Source: an uncultured Clostridia bacterium (GTDB taxonomy: Bacteria > Bacillota > Clostridia > Christensenellales > CAG-138). Taken from it: a stretch of 21,229 nt of DNA. The translations under genes and the position numbers were made by a program. A model generated the notes under the pieces. That model was not told the DNA's origin. It made no database searches and was given only the letters and a program-made list of their open reading frames with translations. Below, one piece after another: positions 7,535-15,226 of the stretch. The first letter of the stretch is position 1; the number at the start of each line of letters is the position of its first letter. The stretch lies in NCBI GenBank assembly GCA_937915925.1, contig CALGGM010000044.1:1-21229 (forward strand). The letters are read 5' to 3'.

Positions 7535-8635
7535 TCATTCTGGGTCGACGCGCTCGATCCGCCATGCGCCGTCGGCGCGGACCGCGAAGAACGCGAGGCT
7601 GCCGTCGGGAACCGTGAGCTGCGTCTCAGTCCGGCACGCGCCGGGTGTGTGGAGCGCAAGCGTTTCGCCGTCCGTCGTGTACAGCCAAACGGCGAAGTCG
7701 TCCTCGCCGGTGTGCGTCAGCCGATACGTGCCGCTTTTCAAAAGACAGAGGTCCGTCACGGCGTCGCCCTTGCCGGAGAAGGCGTCCGCCGCCGTTTCGT
7801 CGAGCTGCTCGACCGTGATCCGCCAAGCGCCGACGGAGAAGACCTCAAAGGTGAACGGCGCTTCGCCGAACAGCAGCACGGAGCCGTCGTACGCGCCGCG
7901 TGCGCATACCAGAAGATCGGCTTTACCGTTCGCGTCGTACGCCCACACGGTAAAGTCGCGGTCGTTCGGATGCACGAGATGCACGCGATAGATCCCGCCG
8001 CCGGTCGAAACGCCGAAGATCACGTCGTCGCCGCTGCCCGTGAACGGGGCGAAGACGGTGAATCCGCAGCGCGTGCAGACGCCGTTCTCCATGTCGTGTC
8101 CGAGCGGTTCGCCCTCCGTTTGTCCACAGACGCGGCAAAGCCTCGGCGCTGTGCAACCGGCTTCGCGCCAGTCGTGCCCCGGCGCTTCTGCCGTCTGTCC
8201 GCAACGAAGGCAGGTTTCAGGCTCCGTACAGGACGCGGAAGGATAGTCGTGTCCGAGCGGGTCGCCCTGCGTTTGCCCGCAGCGCAGACAGATCGAAGGC
8301 TCGGTGCAGGTGGCTTCCGAAAAGTCATGCCCGAGCGGTTCGTCCTGCGTTTGCCCGCAGCGCGTACAGATCGAGGGCTCGATGCAGGTGGCTTCCGAAA
8401 AATCGTGCCCGAGCGGTTCGCCCTGCGCTTGCCCGCAGCGCGTACAGATCGAAGGCTCGGTGCAGGTGGCTTCCTGATAATCGTGTCCGAGCGGTTCGCC
8501 CTGCGTCTTGCCGCATTCGGCGCAGACGGAAGGCTGAGTGCAGGTCGCCGGTTCAAAGGCGTGGGTATGCGATTCACAGCCGATGAGCAGCAGGAGCAGC
8601 ACAAGCGCGATCGAGATCCGTTTCATCATGCGCAT
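7535..8635 (-). CDS. Predicted surface lipoprotein with six Cys-rich repeats and two C-terminal repeat domains
   Basis: I do not recognise a specific function. The N-terminus MRMMKRISIALVLLLLLIGC is a lipoprotein signal peptide with lipobox LIGC, so C20 should be lipidated and the protein anchored outside the membrane. Residues 30-184 hold six tandem repeats of about 26 residues, consensus ATCTEPSICxRCGQTQGEPLGHD, plus a partial seventh. The spaced cysteines and histidine could bind metal or form disulfides. The C-terminal half has two copies of a domain of about 75 residues, each running G-x-GD-x-V ... DF-x-VW-x-Y ... GAWRI, probably beta-rich. The reverse frame stays open to 8767, but that extension runs over the deacetylase gene and lacks a signal sequence; ATG 8635 (or 8629/8626) starts just after the deacetylase stop. 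It is probably cotranscribed with the deacetylase and kamBC. Confidence 0.8.
   Translation of the reverse strand: MRMMKRISIALVLLLLLIGCESHTHAFEPATCTQPSVCAECGKTQGEPLGHDYQEATCTEPSICTRCGQAQGEPLGHDFSEATCIEPSICTRCGQTQDEPLGHDFSEATCTEPSICLRCGQTQGDPLGHDYPSASCTEPETCLRCGQTAEAPGHDWREAGCTAPRLCRVCGQTEGEPLGHDMENGVCTRCGFTVFAPFTGSGDDVIFGVSTGGGIYRVHLVHPNDRDFTVWAYDANGKADLLVCARGAYDGSVLLFGEAPFTFEVFSVGAWRITVEQLDETAADAFSGKGDAVTDLCLLKSGTYRLTHTGEDDFAVWLYTTDGETLALHTPGACRTETQLTVPDGSLAFFAVRADGAWRIERVDPE
8084..8548 (-). repeat. Tandem 78-bp coding repeats within the lipoprotein gene
   Basis: Six in-frame units, about 78 bp each (the fifth 75 bp), run at 8548-8471, 8470-8393, 8392-8315, 8314-8237, 8236-8162 and 8161-8084. 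By eye, units 2 and 3 differ at only 6 of 78 bases, while the outer units are more diverged. This suggests recent internal duplication and probable copy-number variation between strains. Units are contiguous with no spacers, so this is not a CRISPR array. Confidence 0.88.
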
Positions 8636-8639
8636 CCGA

Positions 8640-9692
8640 TCACCGCCCATCCCTGAGCCGCGCCGCGATCGGGGCGACGGTTTCGTCGTCGTGGTGCAGC
8701 GCGCGCTGCGTGCCGAAATCATCGATATAGGCGTCCCCGTCGAGCAGCAGCTCGGACACCGTGACAAAGCGGTACCCCTGCTCGGCGTAATAGGGGAGAA
8801 GCGTTTCCAAAGCCGCCAGCGTATGCTGACCGTATACGTGCATCAGCACGATCCCGCCGTTGTGCAGACCGGACTGCACGCGCGTTTTCACGCCGAACTC
8901 CGAGACATAGGAGAACCCGTCGCCGGAATCGATCGACCACAGGATGACCTCCGCGCCGAGCCCTCGCGCGACGGCGCGGTCCGTGAACACCGAGAGCCCG
9001 GACGGGGGACGGTAATGCACGACGGAATCGCCGTTGAACGAACGGAGCAGGGTATCGGCTTCGGAAAGGCTGCGCCAGATCTGGCGCGTGGACGCGTCCC
9101 GCATCTCGAGATGCTCAAAGGAATGGCTCGCAAGCTCGTGCCCGTGCGCGACGATCGCGCGGCATTCGTCCGGATTGTAGACGGCGTACCGCCCGATCAC
9201 GAAGAACGTCGCCTTTGCGCCGTAGCGGTCCAGAAGGTCGAGCAGCTGCAGCGTTTTGCCTGCGCCGGTCGCCGCGTCGAACGTGATCGCAACGGCGCGC
9301 TGATCGGTCGCGACCTGCTTTAGCCCGTTGTTTCGCGGCTCGTCGACGAACAGCGGCGCTTCGCAAAGCGGGTCGCCTTCGCCTTCGCAGTACAGCAGAA
9401 GCAGCGTTTTGCGCGGGAGAGAATCGGGAACGGAAAAGGTGAAGCTGACCGTGACATTGGTCCCGCGGGCGCGGGTCGAGCCGAGCGTGTCGTCGCCTTC
9501 GGTTTTCAGGATCCAATTCTGATCCTTCGAGGCGGTGACGGACGCCCGCACGGTGACGGTCGAGCCGTATGCGCCGACGAACGCGGCGTCGGAAAACACG
9601 GCGTGCGGCGCGGTCTCTGCGCCTGAGGATAGCGGGAGCAGCAAGAGAAGCGACGCAAGCAGCATGCACAGCACACGTTTTCGGACCATCAT
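8640..9692 (-). CDS. Exported polysaccharide deacetylase (NodB domain, CE4-like)
   Basis: Members of this family remove acetyl groups from peptidoglycan or other amino-sugar polymers outside the cell. The 350-residue protein has a signal peptide (about residues 1-25), a beta-rich region (about 30-118) and a NodB domain (about 130-330). Motifs are ITFDAATG (D139), the metal pair HSFEH (H190, H194), RPPSG (228-232), DSGDG (D255 onward) and LMHVYG (H285). The usual second aspartate of TFDD is alanine (A140). The clostridial TFD-A/I-x-x-G subgroup, which includes PdaB-like proteins, shows the same change, so activity cannot be assumed. The ATG at 9692 has an AAGGAG site about 6 nt upstream. The next gene starts 4 nt after its stop. 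Substrate unknown. Confidence 0.87.
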   Translation of the reverse strand: MMVRKRVLCMLLASLLLLLPLSSGAETAPHAVFSDAAFVGAYGSTVTVRASVTASKDQNWILKTEGDDTLGSTRARGTNVTVSFTFSVPDSLPRKTLLLLYCEGEGDPLCEAPLFVDEPRNNGLKQVATDQRAVAITFDAATGAGKTLQLLDLLDRYGAKATFFVIGRYAVYNPDECRAIVAHGHELASHSFEHLEMRDASTRQIWRSLSEADTLLRSFNGDSVVHYRPPSGLSVFTDRAVARGLGAEVILWSIDSGDGFSYVSEFGVKTRVQSGLHNGGIVLMHVYGQHTLAALETLLPYYAEQGYRFVTVSELLLDGDAYIDDFGTQRALHHDDETVAPIAARLRDGR

Positions 9693-9810
9693 CGGCAGCT
9701 CCTTTCCGCCCGCAGGCGTATCGTTCTTTGTTCATCTTATCACATCGGCATAAAAAAGGAAAGGGAAAGTTGCGGGAAACGGTTTGCGCTCTCGGCACAG
9801 GGCGGGCATA
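9693..9810. other. Divergent intergenic region, left part
   Basis: The gap between the deacetylase start and the plus-strand promoter should hold the minus-strand promoter of the deacetylase-lipoprotein-kamBC unit. The best candidate I see is weak: TTTCCT, 17 bp, TAAGAT on the reverse strand (about 9759-9731). No riboswitch-like fold or gene was recognised. Confidence 0.35.
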
Positions 9811-9839
9811 TTGACTTTTTCCCGAAATCCATTTAAAAT
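9811..9839 (+). promoter_or_regulatory. Promoter of the VTT-acyltransferase and YfcC genes
   Basis: TTGACT (9811-9816), a 17-bp spacer and TAAAAT (9834-9839) form a good sigma-70 type promoter. Transcription would begin near 9846. This argues against the GTG at 9852 as a start, because it would leave almost no leader, and in favour of the ATG at 9876. Confidence 0.75.
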
Positions 9840-9875
9840 TCGGTATATACCGTGGCGCGAAGGACGGAACGGAGC

Positions 9876-11726
9876 ATGAAGAAAACGACGCAGCGCATCA
9901 TCATACTGGTTTCGTTGGCGGCGGCGATCTCGCTGTTCGTTTTCTTTCTGTACGACGTTTTGGTCCCGTACATCCGCATGGAGATCGCAAACGACCTCGA
10001 CGGCGCAAAGGAGCTACTGACCTCCAAGGGCGTCTTGGGGTTCCTGTCGGTCGTTCTGGTTGAAGCGCTGCAGATGGTCGTGATCTTCATTCCGGCGGAG
10101 TTCATTCAGATCTCGTCGGGGCTCAGCTATCCGTTCTGGCTCGCGCTGCTGCTGTGCGATCTCGGCGTCTGCCTCGGCGCGACGATCATCTATGTGCTCG
10201 TGACGGCGTTCCGATTTTCCACAAACGCCTACGAACGGAACGAAAAGAAGATCGAAAAGCTCGCCGCCGGCGTCAAGAAGGAGCGCGGCACGCAGCTGCT
10301 GCTGTACCTGCTCTTTATCATGCCGTTCATCCCGTTCGGAGCGATCTGCTATTACGGCAGCTACCGAAAGATGAAATACCCGCGCTATATTTTCACCGTC
10401 GCAACCGGCGTGATCCCGTCGATCGTCACCTCGAACCTGATGGGTACGGCGGCGCGGTATTTTATCGGAAACAAGCTGCCGCTGCCGCTGCTGATCCTGA
10501 TCCTGCTGCTGCTTGCGGGCGTGCTGTTTTTGGTCCTGTTCCTGTTTCTCAACAAGGTCTATTTCCGTCAGAACGAGGGTACGCCGGACTCGGTCTATGT
10601 CACCGGCTTTTTCAGCATTCTGCATACGGTGTTCAAGCGCCGTCAGCGCGTGCATATCGACGGCACGAAGGTGCAAGGGCTAGTAAAGCCGTTTGTCGTG
10701 CTTTCGAATCACCAGTCGTTTTTCGACATGTATTACGTCAAGCGCCTGTTCGAGGACACGAGCCTGTCGTTCGTGGTGAACAAGCATTATCTTTCGCACC
10801 CGCTCGTCAGAAAGGCGGCGTCCAAATCCGGTATGATCCCGAAGAAGCTGTTCTGCCCGGACCTTTCCGTGCCGATGCAGATCATGCGTATGCTGAGAAA
10901 GGGCTATCCGGTCGTGATCTTCCCCGAGGCGCGGCTGTCCGTCGACGGGCGGTCCTATCCGATCCTCGATAAAAGCGCGGCGTTCTTTAGGCGGCTCAAA
11001 ACCGATCTCGTGCTCGTAAAGATCTCCGGCGCATACTTCGCAAACCCGAAGTGGCGCAAGCGCATCTTCCGATCTGACGTATACATCTCCGCCGAGCGCG
11101 TCGTCACAAAGGAGGCGATCGCCGCCATGAGCGACGCCGAGCTGAACCGCCTGATCGACGAAACGCTGGCGTTTGACGCGTCCGAAACCCCCACCACGGT
11201 CTATCACAAAAAGGACATGGCAAAGGGGCTTGAAACCGTGCTGTACCGCTGCATCGACTGCGGCGCGCTCTATACGACGCGGGGCGAGGGCAACGCGCTC
11301 GTCTGCACCGCGTGCGGCAAAACGCATCGGCTGAACGAACGGTACCTCTTCGACGAAGCGCCGTTCTCGATCGGGGCGTACTATGAGGCGATCAAGGACA
11401 TGGAGCGGGCGGAGCTCGATTCCGTGAAGCTTGAAGCGGACGTTGACGCCGTGATCTTCCGCGATACGGGTAGGTACAAAACCAAGGAGAAGGGGCATTG
11501 CACGCTGACAAAGGACGGTTTTTCCTACCGCTCGGACAGCACGGACTGCACAATCGGTCGCGATGCGCTGCCTGCGCTGCCGTTCTCGTGCGATGCGGAA
11601 TTCGAGACGTACATCAACGGGGATCTGCATTACTTCTATCCGAGGGAAAACCGTCGGCAGGTCGTGCGCTGGGCGCTGATCGCCGATCTATTTTGGGAGC
11701 TGGGCCATGAAGAAAAACAGGACTGA
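9876..11726 (+). CDS. Membrane fusion protein: VTT/DedA-like domain, PlsC-type acyltransferase and zinc ribbon
   Basis: This 616-residue protein joins three modules. Residues about 10-230 form a multi-helix membrane domain of the VTT (TVP38/DedA, SNARE-associated) type, with proline-rich re-entrant segments near IFIPAEF and IMPFIPFG. Residues about 240-430 form a glycerolipid acyltransferase of the PlsC family with the catalytic NHQSFFD motif (H279, D284) and a FPEAR block (E351). Residues about 450-500 hold a zinc ribbon with two CxxC pairs (C459/C462, C477/C480), then about 110 residues I do not recognise. Likely role: acyl transfer onto a lysophospholipid at the membrane, perhaps with lipid movement by the VTT domain. 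A GTG at 9852 is possible, but ATG 9876 fits the promoter; AAGGA lies 11 nt upstream. It overlaps the next gene by 20 bp. Confidence 0.85.
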   Translation: MKKTTQRIIILVSLAAAISLFVFFLYDVLVPYIRMEIANDLDGAKELLTSKGVLGFLSVVLVEALQMVVIFIPAEFIQISSGLSYPFWLALLLCDLGVCLGATIIYVLVTAFRFSTNAYERNEKKIEKLAAGVKKERGTQLLLYLLFIMPFIPFGAICYYGSYRKMKYPRYIFTVATGVIPSIVTSNLMGTAARYFIGNKLPLPLLILILLLLAGVLFLVLFLFLNKVYFRQNEGTPDSVYVTGFFSILHTVFKRRQRVHIDGTKVQGLVKPFVVLSNHQSFFDMYYVKRLFEDTSLSFVVNKHYLSHPLVRKAASKSGMIPKKLFCPDLSVPMQIMRMLRKGYPVVIFPEARLSVDGRSYPILDKSAAFFRRLKTDLVLVKISGAYFANPKWRKRIFRSDVYISAERVVTKEAIAAMSDAELNRLIDETLAFDASETPTTVYHKKDMAKGLETVLYRCIDCGALYTTRGEGNALVCTACGKTHRLNERYLFDEAPFSIGAYYEAIKDMERAELDSVKLEADVDAVIFRDTGRYKTKEKGHCTLTKDGFSYRSDSTDCTIGRDALPALPFSCDAEFETYINGDLHYFYPRENRRQVVRWALIADLFWELGHEEKQD

Positions 11727-13137
11727 AACGCTGATCAATCTTTCGACAAAAACATTCATTCAGGTCGTCGCGCTGCTGTTCGCGCTGATGCTCGCCGCGA
11801 TCGTGCTGACGTACGTGATTCCGAAGGGCGCGTTCGGAACGTCTCCGGACGGCACGACGGACTTTTCCGTCTATACGCCGGTCGAGGGCGCAAAGGGCAT
11901 TCCGATTTGGAAGGGACTTCTTTCGCCGATTCTCGTGTTCGGCTCCTCAAACGGGCTCACGCTCATCATGCTGTCGCTGTTCCTTGTGACGGTGTTCGCC
12001 GCGTTTCAGGTGATGAACGACGTCGGCGGCATCCGCACGCTGGTCGGCGCGGTGGCAAAGCGTTTCCAAAAGCGCCGCGCGCTGCTGCTTGCCATGATCT
12101 CGCTCGTGTTCATGTGCTTCGGCGCGTTCCTCGGTCTGTTCGAGGAGATGCTTTCCATGCTCCCGATCGTGACCGCGCTGTGCGTGCTCCTGGGCTACGA
12201 CTCGTTCACCGGCTTTCTCGTGTGCATCATCGCCTGCGGCTTCGGCTTCGCGAGCGCGATCACGAACCCCTTTACCGTGCTGCTTGCAAGCGAGATCATC
12301 GGCGCGAACCCGATGGAGCATATCCTCTATCGCGTCGTGATCTTTGCGGTGATGTATGCGCTGCTTCTGGGGTTTGTGTTCCTTTATGTGAAGCGCCTTA
12401 AAAAGGATCCCGCGTCGAGCCTGACGCTATCACACGACGAGGCGCTTCGTAAAACGGACCGTGTAAACGGCGAGACGTTCGAGCCAAAGGACGAACGGCG
12501 CATCCGCGTGACCTACATCGTGTTCCTGCTCGTGTGTCTCGCGCTGATCGTCACTTGCTCCGCTGTTGCTGCGCTTCGCGATTACACCGTGGTCGTGCTG
12601 ATCGCGTACTTTTTGCTCTTCGGACTAATCGCGGGCTTCGTCTCCGCAAAGGCAATTAAGCCCGTTTTCAAAAGCTTTTTGAAGGGCGTCGTCGGGGCGC
12701 TTCCCACGATCGTGTTTATCGCGCTCGCGTCGTCGGTCAAGTATATCTTTGACGAGGGCGCGATCATGCCGACAATCGTGCATTCGATCAACACGGCGGT
12801 CTCCGGCCACAGCCCGTTCCTTGTCGCGCTCGTGCTGTACGCGATCATCCTTGTGCTCGAGTTTTTCATTTCGTCCTCGACGGCGAAGGCGATCCTCGTC
12901 ATGGGCATGCTCGCGGTGTTGAGCGTGCCGTTAAGTCGGCAAATGCTTGTATTGATCTACACCTTCGCGGACGGCTACACGAACGTGCTGTTCCCGACGT
13001 CGCCGGTGCTTCTGATCTCGCTTTCGATGATCGGCGTCGATTACTTCAAGTGGGTCAAAAAGAGCGTGCCGTTGTTCCTTTTAAACCTCGCGCTTGTCAT
13101 CGCGTTCCTTGCGCTCGGCATCGTGCTCGGTTACTGA
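11707..13137 (+). CDS. YfcC/DcuC-family membrane carrier
   Basis: This 476-residue integral membrane protein has about twelve hydrophobic segments and resembles the YfcC branch of the DcuC (C4-dicarboxylate or amino-acid) carrier family. Recognisable parts are an early FIQVVALLFALMLAAIVLTYVIPKGAF segment (residues about 17-43), the helix ending in GAFLGLFEEMLSMLPI, the CGFGFASAITNPFTVLLASE region, and a late FADGYTNVLFPTSPVLL segment like a re-entrant substrate loop. The ATG at 11707 lies inside the end of the acyltransferase gene (20-bp overlap), so translation is probably coupled. Family members are variously annotated as arginine/ornithine or dicarboxylate carriers; the substrate cannot be read from sequence. 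Uptake of an amino acid such as lysine is a guess based only on the neighbouring fermentation genes. Confidence 0.85.
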   Translation: MKKNRTETLINLSTKTFIQVVALLFALMLAAIVLTYVIPKGAFGTSPDGTTDFSVYTPVEGAKGIPIWKGLLSPILVFGSSNGLTLIMLSLFLVTVFAAFQVMNDVGGIRTLVGAVAKRFQKRRALLLAMISLVFMCFGAFLGLFEEMLSMLPIVTALCVLLGYDSFTGFLVCIIACGFGFASAITNPFTVLLASEIIGANPMEHILYRVVIFAVMYALLLGFVFLYVKRLKKDPASSLTLSHDEALRKTDRVNGETFEPKDERRIRVTYIVFLLVCLALIVTCSAVAALRDYTVVVLIAYFLLFGLIAGFVSAKAIKPVFKSFLKGVVGALPTIVFIALASSVKYIFDEGAIMPTIVHSINTAVSGHSPFLVALVLYAIILVLEFFISSSTAKAILVMGMLAVLSVPLSRQMLVLIYTFADGYTNVLFPTSPVLLISLSMIGVDYFKWVKKSVPLFLLNLALVIAFLALGIVLGY

Positions 13138-13147
13138 TTTTTCATGT

Positions 13148-13186
13148 AAAGCCCGTCCCGTCAATCTTGACACGGTACGGGCTTTT
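13148..13186 (+). terminator. Intrinsic terminator after the YfcC gene
   Basis: AAAGCCCGT (13148-13156) pairs with ACGGGCTTT (13177-13185). Further in, CCGT pairs with ACGG across one mismatch. A short U run (UUUU) follows. It lies 10 bp after the YfcC stop. The hairpin's loop side contains the -35 box of the next promoter. Confidence 0.75.
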
Positions 13187-13196
13187 CCTGTATCAT
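13167..13196 (+). promoter_or_regulatory. Promoter of the GH31-GPH operon, embedded in the upstream terminator
   Basis: A perfect -35 TTGACA (13167-13172) lies in the descending part of the terminator hairpin. An 18-bp spacer leads to TATCAT (13191-13196). Transcription would start near 13203, on top of the AAAGCGCTTT palindrome. Confidence 0.7.
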
Positions 13197-13201
13197 ATAA
13201 A

Positions 13202-13211
13202 AAAGCGCTTT
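13202..13211. promoter_or_regulatory. Palindrome AAAGCGCTTT, candidate LacI/CcpA-type operator
   Basis: A perfect 10-bp palindrome with a central CG spans the predicted transcription start and ends just before the AAGGGG ribosome binding site. Its core resembles LacI-family operators and the centre of catabolite-response (cre) sites. By my count 11 of 14 positions fit a TGAAAGCGCTTTCA-type site. A repressor bound here would block initiation. No regulator gene is in the window. Confidence 0.5.
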
Positions 13212-13222
13212 AAGGGGTAGTT

Positions 13223-15208
13223 ATGCTGTCATCTCACCTGCAGTCCAACGGCTGGACGCTCGCGTTCAACGACCGTCAGATCCTTTCCCATTCCGAAGAA
13301 CACCCGTTTGCGGCGGCGATCCGCCGGGAAAAAACATACGAAGCCGACCGCGGCACGGTCAAGGAGACCGTCGTCGAGGTCGAGCGCGTTCCGCTTACCG
13401 CTGTTTCCGAAGCGGACGGAGCGCTCGTGCTCTCCGCTCCGGGTCACGCGCTGCGCGTCGAGGTTTCCGAACGCGCGGACGGCGTGACGCTGACCTTCTC
13501 CGGCGAGGAGGGCTGGGCGTACGCGTTTTGCCTTCCCGCCGTTTCGAACGAGGCGGTGTTCGGCGGAGGCGAGCAGTATCGAAAAACGAACCTTCGCGGC
13601 GAAACGGTCGTCAACTTTGTGTCCGAGCACATCAAGGCGAAGACGGTCATCGAAAAGGCGCTTCTGCCGCGCTTTCTGTATCGCGAAAAGCCGCATTCTG
13701 CGATCGGCAGCTATGCGCCGATGCCTGTTTTTGTGACCGACACGGGACGCATGATCCGATTCGACACCGTGTCCGACGGCAAATCGACGTTCGCCGACGA
13801 CGCGTATACGTTCGAGTTCGACGCCTGCCCGAAATCGCTGACCGTCACGTTCGGCGAAAGTTTTGACGCGCTGCTGCTCTCGTACGCAAAGGACGTCAAA
13901 AACCGCCAGTACCTGCCCGATTGGTGCTTTGACGGCATGATCCTCGGCATTCAGGGCGGCACGCAGACGATCCTTGATAAGACGTTCGCCATGCTCGACG
14001 CGGGCGCGAAGATCTCCGGCGTGTGGAGCCAGGACTGGTCGGGCGAAAACCGCACGGTTATGGGCAAGCAGGTGTGGTGGAACTGGGAGGTCGACGAGAA
14101 TCTTTATCCGGATCTTTCGGGCGCGATCCGAAAGCTCAACGCCCGCGGCGTGCGCTTTTTGGCGTACATCAATCCGTATCTTGTCAAGGACAGTCGTCTG
14201 TACACCGAATGTAAAAAGATGGGGTATCTCATCACGCACACGGACGGCAGCATCTATCACATCAAGTCCACGACGTTCGACGCGGGAATGATCGACCTGA
14301 CGAACCCCGAGGCGGTGCGCTATACAAAGGACGTGCTGATCAAGAAGAACATGCTCGATCTCGGCGTGTCGGGCTGGATGGCGGACTTCGGCGAGTATCT
14401 TCCGGTCGACTGCGTGCTGCATGACGGCGATCCGAAAAAGCTTCATAACCTCTGGCCGGTGCTTTGGGCAAAGCTGAACCGCGAGGCGGTGGAGGAGTAC
14501 GGTCGTGACGACGTCATGTTCTTCATGCGCTCGGGCTATGTGGGCGTGCAGACCTACGCGCCGGTGCTGTGGAACGGCGATCAGCATACCGATACCACGA
14601 AGGACTACGGCATGCCGTGCGTCATGCCCGCAAGCTTCTCGCTGGGCTTTTCCGGCGTGCCGATGATCCACTGCGACGTCGGCGGGTTCTTCTCGTTCTT
14701 GAAGCTCAAGCGCTCTCCGGAGCTGTTCACCCGCTGGATGGAAATGTGCACGTTCTCGCTTTTGATGCGCAGTCACGAATCGATCCGTCCGTGGGCGAAC
14801 GCACAGTTTGACGCGGAACCCGTCAAGGCGCACACCGTGCGGCTGACGAACATTCACGTGGCGTTGAAGCCGTATCTTTTGCATTGCGAAGCGCTCGCAA
14901 AAGCCGGACTTCCCGCCATGCGTCCGGACTTTTACGAGGCGATGGATTACGGCGAAAGCCATGATATGTACAGCTACTTCTTGGGCGAAGACCTCTTCGT
15001 CTGCCCGGTCATCGAGCGGCACGCAAAGACGCGAAAGGTCTTTTTGCCGAAGGGCGAGTGGGTCGACTTTTGGACGGGCAAGGAATATCGAGGCGCAGCG
15101 GAATACACCGTGCCCGCGCCGCTTGGCGTCACGCCCGTGTTCTATAAAGCGAACAGCGCATATACGGATGTTTTCCGCAAAGCAGCGGAGTGGAACAAGA
15201 ACAAATAA
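13223..15208 (+). CDS. GH31 glycosidase of the sulfoquinovosidase (YihQ-like) group, altered substrate pocket
   Basis: A retaining alpha-glycosidase of 661 residues, close to E. coli YihQ in length and aligning along most of it. It has no signal peptide, so it acts in the cytoplasm. The nucleophile is D388 in GWMADFGEYLP and the acid/base is D453 in WNGDQ, aligning with YihQ D405 and D472. Other shared blocks are GIQGG (Q244), SQDWSG (Q270), WNW (W286), FLAYINPY and MRSHE. Two YihQ sulfonate-binding residues differ: R301 is Q283 and Y508 is F489. It is therefore uncertain whether the substrate is a sulfoquinovoside; a 6-substituted, deoxy or neutral glucoside is possible. The ATG at 13223 has AAGGGG 5 nt upstream. 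The GPH transporter follows after 18 bp and probably supplies the glycoside. Family assignment is strong, substrate open. Confidence 0.9.
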   Translation: MLSSHLQSNGWTLAFNDRQILSHSEEHPFAAAIRREKTYEADRGTVKETVVEVERVPLTAVSEADGALVLSAPGHALRVEVSERADGVTLTFSGEEGWAYAFCLPAVSNEAVFGGGEQYRKTNLRGETVVNFVSEHIKAKTVIEKALLPRFLYREKPHSAIGSYAPMPVFVTDTGRMIRFDTVSDGKSTFADDAYTFEFDACPKSLTVTFGESFDALLLSYAKDVKNRQYLPDWCFDGMILGIQGGTQTILDKTFAMLDAGAKISGVWSQDWSGENRTVMGKQVWWNWEVDENLYPDLSGAIRKLNARGVRFLAYINPYLVKDSRLYTECKKMGYLITHTDGSIYHIKSTTFDAGMIDLTNPEAVRYTKDVLIKKNMLDLGVSGWMADFGEYLPVDCVLHDGDPKKLHNLWPVLWAKLNREAVEEYGRDDVMFFMRSGYVGVQTYAPVLWNGDQHTDTTKDYGMPCVMPASFSLGFSGVPMIHCDVGGFFSFLKLKRSPELFTRWMEMCTFSLLMRSHESIRPWANAQFDAEPVKAHTVRLTNIHVALKPYLLHCEALAKAGLPAMRPDFYEAMDYGESHDMYSYFLGEDLFVCPVIERHAKTRKVFLPKGEWVDFWTGKEYRGAAEYTVPAPLGVTPVFYKANSAYTDVFRKAAEWNKNK

Positions 15209-15226
15209 ACAACGGAGGGTAAATTC

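Noticed and set aside
8084..8548. Possible CRISPR array
   Set aside because: The repeats are contiguous, in frame and coding, with no spacers and no cas genes nearby.
8636..8767. Upstream start for the repeat lipoprotein
   Set aside because: It would place a Ser/Thr/Cys-rich shadow of the deacetylase in front of a clear lipoprotein signal peptide.
9852..9875. GTG start for the VTT-acyltransferase protein
   Set aside because: It lies only about 6 nt from the predicted transcription start with no ribosome binding site; ATG 9876 is more plausible.
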